Assembly: GCA_017622155.1 (NCBI GenBank)
Contig: JAGARS010000135.1
Coordinates: 1 to 10,254 of the forward strand
Direction of reading: 5' to 3'
DNA length: 10,254 nt
Source of the DNA: Peptococcaceae bacterium
Lineage (GTDB): Bacteria > Bacillota > Peptococcia > Peptococcales > Peptococcaceae
Shown here: piece after piece, positions 1 through 7,101 of the stretch
Layout of the letters: each line of letters starts with the position of its first letter
Numbering within the stretch: position 1 is the stretch's first letter
Made by a program: the position numbers and the translations under genes
Notes under the pieces: generated by a model
Seen by the model: the letters and a program-made list of their open reading frames with translations, nothing else
Database searches by the model: none
What the model was told of the DNA's origin: nothing

Positions 1-278
1 CAATTGGTGACAGAATCGCAGTAAAACCTGTTGCGATTGAAGAAAAAACAAAAAGCGGTATCGTACTGCCGGGTTCCGCACAGGAAAAACCACATCAGGG
101 TGAGGTAGTGGCTGTAGGCAGCGGCTATGTATCCCAGGCTACCGGTCAGAGAATCCCGCTGGAAATTAAAGTTGGCGACAGAGTTGTATATGGCAGAAAT
201 GCCGGTATCGATGTAAAATTTGACGGTGAAGAACTGCTGTTGATGAGCGAAAGCGAAGTACTGGTAGTATTAGAATAG
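1..278 (+). CDS. groES: Co-chaperonin GroES (10 kDa), 5' end cut off by the window edge
   Basis: The reading frame starts with the last two bases of a codon at 1-2 and runs from base 3 to a TAG at 276-278, giving 91 visible residues. It begins IGDRIAVKPV, the usual GroES N-terminus after about four residues (Met-x-Lys-Pro), so only about 10 bases are missing. The mobile loop that docks on GroEL follows (EEKTKSGIVLPGSAQEKPHQG), then GEVVAVGSG, the VGDRVVYGR strand and the C-terminal ELLLMSESEVLVVLE. GroES caps the GroEL ring and closes the cytoplasmic folding chamber. It precedes groEL by 88 nt on the same strand, the standard groESL operon order. The promoter and any CIRCE/HrcA operator would lie upstream of this window. 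Codon use matches groEL. Identification is very secure. Confidence 0.97.
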   Translation, partial: IGDRIAVKPVAIEEKTKSGIVLPGSAQEKPHQGEVVAVGSGYVSQATGQRIPLEIKVGDRVVYGRNAGIDVKFDGEELLLMSESEVLVVLE

Positions 279-304
279 TAGGGGACGACGTCCTCGGCGT
301 CCCG
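277..304 (+). repeat. Dispersed palindromic repeat, copy 1 (groES-groEL gap)
   Basis: This 28-base element begins in the groES stop codon and matches 25 of 28 positions with the element at 9078-9105. The three differences (at 289, 293 and 296) are all transitions. The core is an inverted repeat: GGGACG at 282-287 pairs with CGTCCC at 298-303 around a 10-base loop. An alternative pairing is GGACG (283-287) with CGTCC (289-293). No U-tract follows and groEL lies downstream in the same operon, so it is not a classical terminator. It resembles the small non-coding palindromes scattered between genes in many bacteria (REP/MITE-like). The family assignment is inference. Confidence 0.75.
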
Positions 305-317
305 TGAAAAGCGGCGT

Positions 318-339
318 CTTTTTGGCGTTCCGCAAAAAG
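318..339 (+). other. RNA hairpin in the groES-groEL intercistronic region
   Basis: CTTTTT (318-323) pairs with AAAAAG (334-339), and after a bulged G324, GCG (325-327) pairs with CGC (331-333) around the loop TTC. The hairpin ends 13 nt before the groEL Shine-Dalgarno. With the palindrome at 277-304 it makes two stem-loops in an 88-nt gap. Possible roles are mRNA processing, 3'-end protection of the groES message, or tuning of groEL translation. No function is proven by the sequence. Confidence 0.5.
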
Positions 340-354
340 TTGAAAAACATTTAG

Positions 355-1980
<1,626 letters not shown>

Positions 1981-2006
1981 TTTCATAGCTGAACATCTTA
2001 TCAAAT

Positions 2007-2042
2007 AAAAAAACCTGACGAAATGATTTCGTCAGGTTTTTT
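2007..2042. terminator. Bidirectional Rho-independent terminator between groEL and the convergent gene
   Basis: An almost perfect inverted repeat: 2011-2023 (core CCTGACGAAA) pairs with 2027-2039 (TTTCGTCAGG) around the loop TGA. The plus strand ends in a run of six T (2037-2042). The minus strand ends in a T-run complementary to the A-run at 2007-2013. It therefore serves groEL from the left and the minus-strand gene ending at 2061 from the right. Confidence 0.93.
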
Positions 2043-2060
2043 GTGTTGTGTTAGTCTTGT

Positions 2061-2729
2061 TTATAGCAATCCGCTTACTTCGCATTCATCGATAATAGAA
2101 TCATAATCCCGTTCCGGGTTCAAATCTTCTACCATGGTGCGTGTTAATTCTTCTGAATCGTAAATACGCGCAGCTGCGTCCCAGCCTTCTTCACGCAGCT
2201 CATAGTAAATGGCCGCCCATTCATACCATTCATCGGCGGAAGGGAAGATATATGCCATCAGGCGTTTTTCCCCGCCATCATCAATCAGATTACTATCCTG
2301 CTGTAAACAGGTGTCAGGCTTCTGAACCTGGCTTTTATGCCACTGTGTATCGCCTGCAGATTGCCACATGCAGAATGTTACAGCTTCGCGATTCATATCT
2401 TCGTCTAAGAGCGACAGCAGCTGTTCCGGGATACCATAATACATACTGTCGATAAAGGCCAGCCGTTCTGACTGAGAAGCTTCATCGGCATCTTCTGTAC
2501 CTTCATCCAGCAGATATGGAGAAAAACAGGATTCGTGATCGCATCCTTTGATTAATACGCCATCTTTTGAAAACGGAATATACAAATGATCACCGTCATC
2601 ACCGGTAATTTTGAACACATCGCACTGTTTTGCTTTGTCATATTCATACGATACCAAGCGGAACCATGCATCATCTTCCGGTGTCATGATAATATCTAAA
2701 ATAGCCTGCTTTTTCAGCAATGCTTTCAT
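2061..2729 (-). CDS. Acidic conserved protein of unknown function
   Basis: The stop is TAA at 2061-2063 and the first plausible ATG is at 2727-2729, giving 222 residues beginning MKALLKKQAILDIIM. The open frame continues upstream to 2915, but that part covers AT-rich promoter-like DNA and reads as low-complexity hydrophobic sequence, so I exclude it. A strong AAGGAGG lies at 2754-2760, 24 nt before this ATG. That is too far, so a CTG at 2742-2744 (9-nt spacing, 227 residues) is a possible true start. The protein is soluble, very rich in Asp/Glu and aromatic residues, with no signal peptide or membrane segment. Distinct stretches are GDHLYIPFSKDGVLIKGCDHES, IPEQLLSLLDED, VTFCMWQSAGDTQWHK, a DEWYEWAAIYYE segment and the C-terminal LNPERDYDSIIDE. 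I recall similar uncharacterised proteins in Firmicutes and Bacteroidetes, with no known function. It is monocistronic between groEL and pgi. Confidence 0.82.
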   Translation of the reverse strand: MKALLKKQAILDIIMTPEDDAWFRLVSYEYDKAKQCDVFKITGDDGDHLYIPFSKDGVLIKGCDHESCFSPYLLDEGTEDADEASQSERLAFIDSMYYGIPEQLLSLLDEDMNREAVTFCMWQSAGDTQWHKSQVQKPDTCLQQDSNLIDDGGEKRLMAYIFPSADEWYEWAAIYYELREEGWDAAARIYDSEELTRTMVEDLNPERDYDSIIDECEVSGLL

Positions 2730-2796
2730 TTTTTGCCTGTCCAGCGTAAAACGCCTCCTTATTAGAACTGCTGTATAACGCAGCATATTGAATATA

Positions 2797-2825
2797 ATCT
2801 TATCATAAGTGTATTTTGCTTGCAA
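2797..2825 (-). promoter_or_regulatory. Candidate sigma-A promoter for the unknown minus-strand gene
   Basis: On the minus strand, TTGCAA (2820-2825) is followed after 17 nt by TAAGAT (2797-2802). Each box matches the consensus at four of six positions. It would place the transcript start about 30 nt before the AAGGAGG at 2754-2760. The spacing is ideal but the boxes are weak, and the surrounding sequence is AT-rich, so other boxes are possible. Confidence 0.4.
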
Positions 2826-2958
2826 TATGTTTAGAACGGTTTGTACCATGAATTTGCAATATTTTTCGCAAAGTATTTTGCATGACATCGGAAAAAAGAT
2901 AAAAATATGACCCATAAAAAAATATAGGGCAGATTATATCTGTAAAATTTCGATTTTG

Positions 2959-2967
2959 TGGTATAAT
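2959..2967 (+). promoter_or_regulatory. Extended -10 promoter for pgi
   Basis: TGGTATAAT at 2959-2967 is a perfect TATAAT (2962-2967) with the TGn extension. The -35 side is poor: the best candidate around 2940-2945 (CTGTAA, 16-nt spacing) hardly resembles TTGACA, which is usual for extended -10 promoters. Transcription would begin near 2974, giving a leader of about 90 nt before pgi. Confidence 0.7.
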
Positions 2968-2996
2968 GCTTACATTCTATAAAAGGTATACAGGAT

Positions 2997-3059
2997 ATGG
3001 TGACGATTATCGTTGCAATCATTGTATCGTTTAATTTTAATAAAAGAAATGTGAAGTGA
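2997..3059 (+). CDS. Possible 20-residue upstream ORF (leader peptide) before pgi
   Basis: An ATG at 2997 opens 20 codons ending in TGA at 3057-3059, six bases before the pgi ATG at 3066. The peptide has a hydrophobic first half (MVTIIVAIIVSF) and a basic end (NKRNVK). An AAAAGG (2981-2986 region) lies about 11 nt upstream and a CAGG lies 2 nt upstream. Neither is ideal. It sits inside the transcript predicted from the extended -10 promoter. Because pgi itself has only a weak ribosome binding site, termination of this ORF could deliver ribosomes to pgi. This is inference; at 20 codons it could be chance. Confidence 0.3.
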   Translation: MVTIIVAIIVSFNFNKRNVK

Positions 3060-3065
3060 AAAGTC

Positions 3066-4331
3066 ATGATGAAACTGGATTACTGGCTAACTGCTGACTC
3101 TGTGCCATGGCAGCAGTATCAGCCTGAAATCAGTGAAATTCATAATAAATTGCATCGGCAGGAAGATGCTTATACCGGCTGGATGGATTGGCCTTTACGA
3201 ATTGAACAAAGTCTGGTACAGGATATTTTGACTGCAGCAGAAGAAATTCGTAACAAATGTACTGCACTGGTAGTTATCGGTATCGGCGGTTCGTATTTGG
3301 GCGCTAAAGCTTGTATTGAACTTTTACAGTCTCCATTTTACAATGAATATTATGCCGGTAAACAGAAACGTCCACGCATCTATTTTGCGGGGCACCATTT
3401 GAGCAGTATTTTCTATGAAGAATTGCTGGATCGTTTAGACAGTGAAGAAGTGTGCGTGTGTGTGATTTCAAAATCCGGCACTACTTTGGAGCCGTCTATT
3501 GTGTTTGACCTTATGCGCAGTTATATGCGTGAACGTTATGGTGTAAAAGAGGCGGCGAAGCGTATTTATGCCATTACCGATGCTCAAAAAGGCACATTGC
3601 GTTCTGAAGCAGATGCCCAAGGCTACAAGACTTTTGTGGTGCCGGACGATATTGGCGGTCGTTATTCAGTGCTGACACCGGTAGGACTATTGCCGATTGC
3701 TGTGGCCGGCATCGATATTGTATCTATGCTGGAAGGTGCAGCACAAGCTGCAGCTGCCTATGATAATGCGGACATCACACAGAACATCTGTTATCAATAT
3801 GGTGTGCTGCGTCATCATTTACAAGAGCAAGGCAGGGTTATTGAAATTTTTGAAGTGTATGAAGGCAGATTGCGTTATTTTACCGAATGGCTGAAGCAGT
3901 TATTCGGCGAAAGTGAATGCAAAGACGGTAAAGGCGTTATTCCAATGTCTCTGCAGATGTCTACCGATTTACACTCTATGGGGCAGTTTTTGCAGGACGG
4001 CCGACAAATCTTTTTTGAAACCGTGCTGACTGTGGAACATATTCGAAAAGATGTATCATTAGAGCATTGCAGTATGGCGGGTAAAGCAGCGTCTATGCAT
4101 ATGCTCAACCAAATTGTAGAAGAAAGCGCCCGCAAAGCTCATCTGGAAAACGGCACACCGAATATTCGCCTGACTGTTAGCGAATTGAGTGCCCGCGCAT
4201 TTGGGCATATGGTGTATTTCTTTGAAAAAGCTTGTGCGGTAAGTTGCTATCTTACAGGCGTTCAGCCTTTTGATCAGCCAGGGGTAGAAGCATATAAACG
4301 CAATATCAAAGCTGCAATTAAAGAAGATTAG
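3066..4331 (+). CDS. pgi: Glucose-6-phosphate isomerase
   Basis: This 421-residue cytoplasmic enzyme interconverts glucose 6-phosphate and fructose 6-phosphate in glycolysis and gluconeogenesis. It belongs to the short bacterial PGI type, slightly shorter than the approximately 450 residues of Bacillus. The first SIS domain shows VVIGIGGSYLGAKA (69-82) and the sugar-phosphate loop SKSGTTLEPS (135-144). PDDIGGRYSVLTPVGLLP (193-210) is the family signature. Active-site residues are E284 in GESECKDGKG, H303 in TDLHSMGQ and K411 in QPGVEAYKRN. The start is ATGATG at 3066; the upstream ribosome binding site is poor (only AAGTGA-like), while a short ORF ends six bases before it. It is monocistronic, with an extended -10 promoter at 2959-2967 and a terminator at 4345-4374. 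The identification is secure; which of the two ATGs is used is not decided. Confidence 0.96.
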   Translation: MMKLDYWLTADSVPWQQYQPEISEIHNKLHRQEDAYTGWMDWPLRIEQSLVQDILTAAEEIRNKCTALVVIGIGGSYLGAKACIELLQSPFYNEYYAGKQKRPRIYFAGHHLSSIFYEELLDRLDSEEVCVCVISKSGTTLEPSIVFDLMRSYMRERYGVKEAAKRIYAITDAQKGTLRSEADAQGYKTFVVPDDIGGRYSVLTPVGLLPIAVAGIDIVSMLEGAAQAAAAYDNADITQNICYQYGVLRHHLQEQGRVIEIFEVYEGRLRYFTEWLKQLFGESECKDGKGVIPMSLQMSTDLHSMGQFLQDGRQIFFETVLTVEHIRKDVSLEHCSMAGKAASMHMLNQIVEESARKAHLENGTPNIRLTVSELSARAFGHMVYFFEKACAVSCYLTGVQPFDQPGVEAYKRNIKAAIKED

Positions 4332-4344
4332 TCTGATTTACAAG

Positions 4345-4374
4345 ACAGGGATACCTTCGGGTATCCCTGTTTTT
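4345..4374 (+). terminator. Rho-independent terminator of pgi
   Basis: An 11-bp perfect stem, ACAGGGATACC (4345-4355) with GGTATCCCTGT (4360-4370), is closed by a C(TTCG)G tetraloop and followed by a T-run (4370-4374). It starts 13 nt after the pgi stop codon. Confidence 0.95.
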
Positions 4375-4398
4375 GTGTAAAATTCGTTATAAAAACCA

Positions 4399-4427
4399 TT
4401 GTTTCTATTGCTGATTTCGGGTAAAAT
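4399..4427 (+). promoter_or_regulatory. Candidate sigma-A promoter for the radical SAM-RNase G operon
   Basis: TTGTTT (4399-4404) and TAAAAT (4422-4427) are separated by 17 nt. An overlapping alternative is TTGCTG (4408-4413) with TATTAT (4432-4437), spaced 18 nt. Both lie in the 150-nt gap after the pgi terminator and before the ATG at 4482. A small inverted repeat, TATATG-TTT-CATATA (4451-4465), lies between promoter and Shine-Dalgarno in the leader. Confidence 0.5.
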
Positions 4428-4481
4428 AAAATATTATGACGATTATATGATATATGTTTCATATAGATTGGAGATGAATGA

Positions 4482-6386
4482 ATGAGAGACTGGATTGAAG
4501 ACAATTTGCTTGGCAAAGTGGAAAAACCGCTGCGTTATCAAGGCAATGAGATGAATGCAGTGCATAAAGACTGGGACAGCACGACACTGCGTATGGTATT
4601 TGCATTTCCGGATGTGTATGAAATCGGCATGTCCCATTTGGGGATGAGTATTTTATATCATCAGGCCAATAGCATGGAGGAATGCTTAATGGAGCGCGTA
4701 TTTGCTCCATGGACAGACATGGAAGGCCTGATGCGTCAGCACAATATTCCGCTGTTCAGCCTGGAAAGCTATCGTCCGGTGAAAGAGTTTCACGGCATAG
4801 CATTTACATTACAGTATGAAATGAGCTATACCAATATATTGAATATGCTGGATTTGGCAGGAGTGCCGCTGCGCTGGCGTGACCGCAGTGATGATGATCC
4901 GCTGGTGTTTATGGGCGGGCCGTGTGCATATAATCCGGAGCCGCTGGCCGATTTTGCTGATGTGATTCTCATTGGTGAAGGGGAAGAACTGAATATTGAG
5001 TTTTATCAGGTATGGGCAGAACATTTAAAACGCAACGGCGGTAAAATGAACAAAAAAGAACTGCTGGATGAAGTGGTAAAAATTCCGGGTGTGTATATTC
5101 CGCAGTTTTATGATGTTACTTATGACAAGGGAGGCCATGTACTGGCGGTGACACCAAATCATCCTGATGCGCCTGCGACTATTTACAAGCGTGTGCTGAA
5201 ACATATGGATAATGCGTTCTTTCCGGAAAATCCGATTGTGCCGTATATGGATGTGATTCATGACCGTGCTATGCTGGAAGTACAGCGTGGATGTACGCGC
5301 GGATGCCGGTTTTGTCAGGCAGGGATGCTGTATCGGCCGGTACGAGAAAAAACGGTGGAAGAGCTGCGCTGTCAAACACAGAATATTCTGAGCAACACAG
5401 GGCATAATGAAGTATCCCTCACATCTCTGAGCACCAGTGACTATACTTGTGTAGATGTGCTGCTGCGTACATTGATTGCTGATGTGCAGGGACGCAACAT
5501 TGGTGTTTCACTGCCAAGTTTGCGTGTGGACAATTTTTCTATGAATTTAGCCAATGAAATGCAGAAGGTGCGCAAATCAGGGCTGACATTTGCGCCGGAA
5601 GCCGGCACACAGCGTCTGCGTGATGTTATCAACAAAGGTGTGCTGGAAGAAAATCTGGAAAGTGTAGCACGAATGGCATTTTCCAGTGGCTGGGGCAAAA
5701 TTAAGCTGTACTTTATGATGGGGCTGCCGACCGAAACAGATGAAGACCTGGACGGCATTGCAGCGCTTGCTTATAAAGTATTGCAGATTGGCGATGAAGT
5801 GCGTCGGGAAAATGGAGGAAAAGGTCCTGCACCGCAGGTGACGGTCAGCGTGTCTTGTTTCATTCCGAAACCATTTACACCTTTTGAATTTGAGCCGCAG
5901 ATTCGTGCTGAAGAACTACGTCGTCGTCAGCGCTATTTAAGAGATAAATTTAAACATAAACGGATTACGTTCAATTATCATGACAGCCAGGTAAGCTATA
6001 TTGAAGCGATTTTTGCCAAAGGCGACAGACGTCTGGGGGATGTGTTGTACCGTGCATGGGAAAAAGGCTGTAAATTTGATGGCTGGGGAGAATATTTCTA
6101 TATGGACTGGTGGATGGAGGCGTTTCAGGATTGCGGGCTGGATCCGGAATTCTATGCATATCGTGAAATTCCATATGATGAAATACTGCCATGGGATCAT
6201 ATTTCCAGCGGTGTACGGAAATCGTATCTGATTGAAGAACACCAAAATGCTATGCGTGCCGAAACCACACAGGATTGCCGTGTGGGTAAATGTCATGTAT
6301 GTGGTGCGTGTCAAGATATAGATGCCAAGCTTGATTTGAAAGGAGGCTGGCTCCGTGTTAATACGAATGCAGTTTCGCAAGACTAG
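4482..6386 (+). CDS. Radical SAM protein with B12-binding-like N-terminus (TIGR03960 type)
   Basis: A 634-residue protein. GGAG at 4470-4473 fixes the ATG at 4482; two earlier ATGs (4474, 4478) hit stops at once. The N-terminal part (about 35-180) resembles a B12-binding Rossmann domain (PDVYEIGMSHLG, VFMGGPCAYNPEPLADFADV, IGEGEE), but I see no DxHxxG cobalamin motif. The radical SAM core carries the CxxxCxxC cluster as C271, C275 and C278 (RGCTRGCRFCQAG), followed by GLTFAPEAGTQRLRDVINKG (367-386) and the SCFIPKPFTPFE segment (458-469). A C-terminal CxxxxCxxCxxC (C599, C604, C607, C610) probably binds a metal or a second cluster. From these motifs it should bind a 4Fe-4S cluster and cleave S-adenosylmethionine to a radical; its substrate is unknown to me. 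Its stop lies 32 nt inside the next gene, a DUF2344 partner with which this family is fused in some genomes. Confidence 0.9.
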   Translation: MRDWIEDNLLGKVEKPLRYQGNEMNAVHKDWDSTTLRMVFAFPDVYEIGMSHLGMSILYHQANSMEECLMERVFAPWTDMEGLMRQHNIPLFSLESYRPVKEFHGIAFTLQYEMSYTNILNMLDLAGVPLRWRDRSDDDPLVFMGGPCAYNPEPLADFADVILIGEGEELNIEFYQVWAEHLKRNGGKMNKKELLDEVVKIPGVYIPQFYDVTYDKGGHVLAVTPNHPDAPATIYKRVLKHMDNAFFPENPIVPYMDVIHDRAMLEVQRGCTRGCRFCQAGMLYRPVREKTVEELRCQTQNILSNTGHNEVSLTSLSTSDYTCVDVLLRTLIADVQGRNIGVSLPSLRVDNFSMNLANEMQKVRKSGLTFAPEAGTQRLRDVINKGVLEENLESVARMAFSSGWGKIKLYFMMGLPTETDEDLDGIAALAYKVLQIGDEVRRENGGKGPAPQVTVSVSCFIPKPFTPFEFEPQIRAEELRRRQRYLRDKFKHKRITFNYHDSQVSYIEAIFAKGDRRLGDVLYRAWEKGCKFDGWGEYFYMDWWMEAFQDCGLDPEFYAYREIPYDEILPWDHISSGVRKSYLIEEHQNAMRAETTQDCRVGKCHVCGACQDIDAKLDLKGGWLRVNTNAVSQD

Positions 6387-7074
6387 AGCAGGGCGATTTT
6401 TATCTCATCTGGATTTGATGCATACCTGGGAACGGGTGATTCGCCGTTCGGGGCTGCCGTTAGGGTTTACGCAAGGGTTTAATCCACATCCGAAAATGAA
6501 TTTTGCATCGGCATTGGCAGTGGGCACTACCAGTGATACGGAATATATGGATTTGGATTTTACAGAAGACTTGACGCTGGAGCAAATTAAGGAAGCACTT
6601 CTTCCTGCTGTTCCGCCAGCTTTTGAGATTGTAGATATGAAACTTGTAACAGATAAAAAGGTGCCATCTTTGATGTCCATTATTCAGCGGGCTACCTATA
6701 CCATACGTCTGGAATATGTGGCAGAGGTTACACAGGCAGAGCTGGATCAAACGGTAGAGAATTTCTGGCATATGGAAGAAAATATTATTTACCGTTATAA
6801 GAAAGACAGCAAAGATAAAAAAGCGGTGAACATTCGTCCGGGCGTCTATACCATTGTGCTCAATAGAGAAGAAGGTACCGATAACAAACATGCTGTGCTG
6901 GATATCATAGTGCAAAGCGGCAATGATGGCAATATTCGACCGGAAGAAGTGGCTTACGGCCTGATGAATGCCGGAATGCCTCTCGTGCAGCAGGTAGTGC
7001 GAATTCACCGTACAGGGTTATATGCGCTGGATGATGATGGCAATATGATAACTCCGTTACAGGCGGTAAACTAA
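6355..7074 (+). CDS. Radical SAM-associated DUF2344 protein (TIGR03936 type)
   Basis: A 239-residue protein. The GTG at 6355 is chosen because AAAGGAGG (6339-6346) lies 8 nt before it; the in-frame ATG at 6367 would be 20 nt away. The start lies inside the end of the radical SAM gene (32-nt overlap), so the two are probably translationally coupled. The N-terminal half carries the family hallmarks RFLSHLDLM (14-22), LPLGFTQGFNPHPKMNFA (34-51) and the acidic strand EYMDLDF. The C-terminal half (from about residue 100) is more variable and ends near GLYALDDDGNMITPLQ. It has no cysteine motif, signal peptide or membrane segment, and it is presumed to assist or present substrate to the radical SAM partner. 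That role is inference from the conserved pairing and occasional fusion. The molecular function is unknown. Confidence 0.88.
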   Translation: MLIRMQFRKTRAGRFLSHLDLMHTWERVIRRSGLPLGFTQGFNPHPKMNFASALAVGTTSDTEYMDLDFTEDLTLEQIKEALLPAVPPAFEIVDMKLVTDKKVPSLMSIIQRATYTIRLEYVAEVTQAELDQTVENFWHMEENIIYRYKKDSKDKKAVNIRPGVYTIVLNREEGTDNKHAVLDIIVQSGNDGNIRPEEVAYGLMNAGMPLVQQVVRIHRTGLYALDDDGNMITPLQAVN

Positions 7075-7101
7075 TAAACAATACCTGATGGAGGTGACAC
7101 A

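Larger units (their letters stand above)
2730..3065. other. Divergent intergenic region (336 nt) between the unknown gene and pgi
   Basis: This AT-rich stretch holds the Shine-Dalgarno of the minus-strand gene (2754-2760), a weak minus-strand promoter candidate (2797-2825), a good plus-strand promoter (2959-2967) and a short possible upstream ORF (2997-3059). I see no strong terminator, tRNA or operator palindrome in it. Open frames crossing it on the minus strand (to 2915, and 2831-3067) look like chance translations of AT-rich DNA. Confidence 0.6.

Noticed and set aside
282..303. The GGGACG/CGTCCC palindrome as a groES terminator
   Set aside because: No T-run follows, groEL continues in the same direction, and the same element recurs elsewhere, so a dispersed repeat explains it better.
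2141..2455. Plus-strand open frame of 104 codons antisense to the unknown gene
   Set aside because: No plausible ribosome binding site and no recognisable domain; the opposite frame has a better gene structure and a terminator at its end.
2730..2915. 62-residue N-terminal extension of the minus-strand gene up to 2915
   Set aside because: It crosses AT-rich promoter-like DNA, reads as low-complexity hydrophobic and basic sequence, and lies upstream of the strong Shine-Dalgarno at 2754-2760.
4451..4465. TATATG-TTT-CATATA as an operator or regulatory hairpin before the radical SAM gene
   Set aside because: Six A/T-rich pairs with a three-base loop are expected by chance in such AT-rich sequence; kept only as a remark in the promoter entry.
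5025..5405. Minus-strand open frames inside the radical SAM gene (5025-5405, 5937-6380)
   Set aside because: They overlap coding sequence with clear conserved motifs on the plus strand and translate to His/Ile/Arg-rich text without family features.
6460..7008. 182-codon minus-strand frame inside the DUF2344 gene
   Set aside because: Long but antisense to a recognisable family member, with no start signal; composition is typical of a shadow frame.
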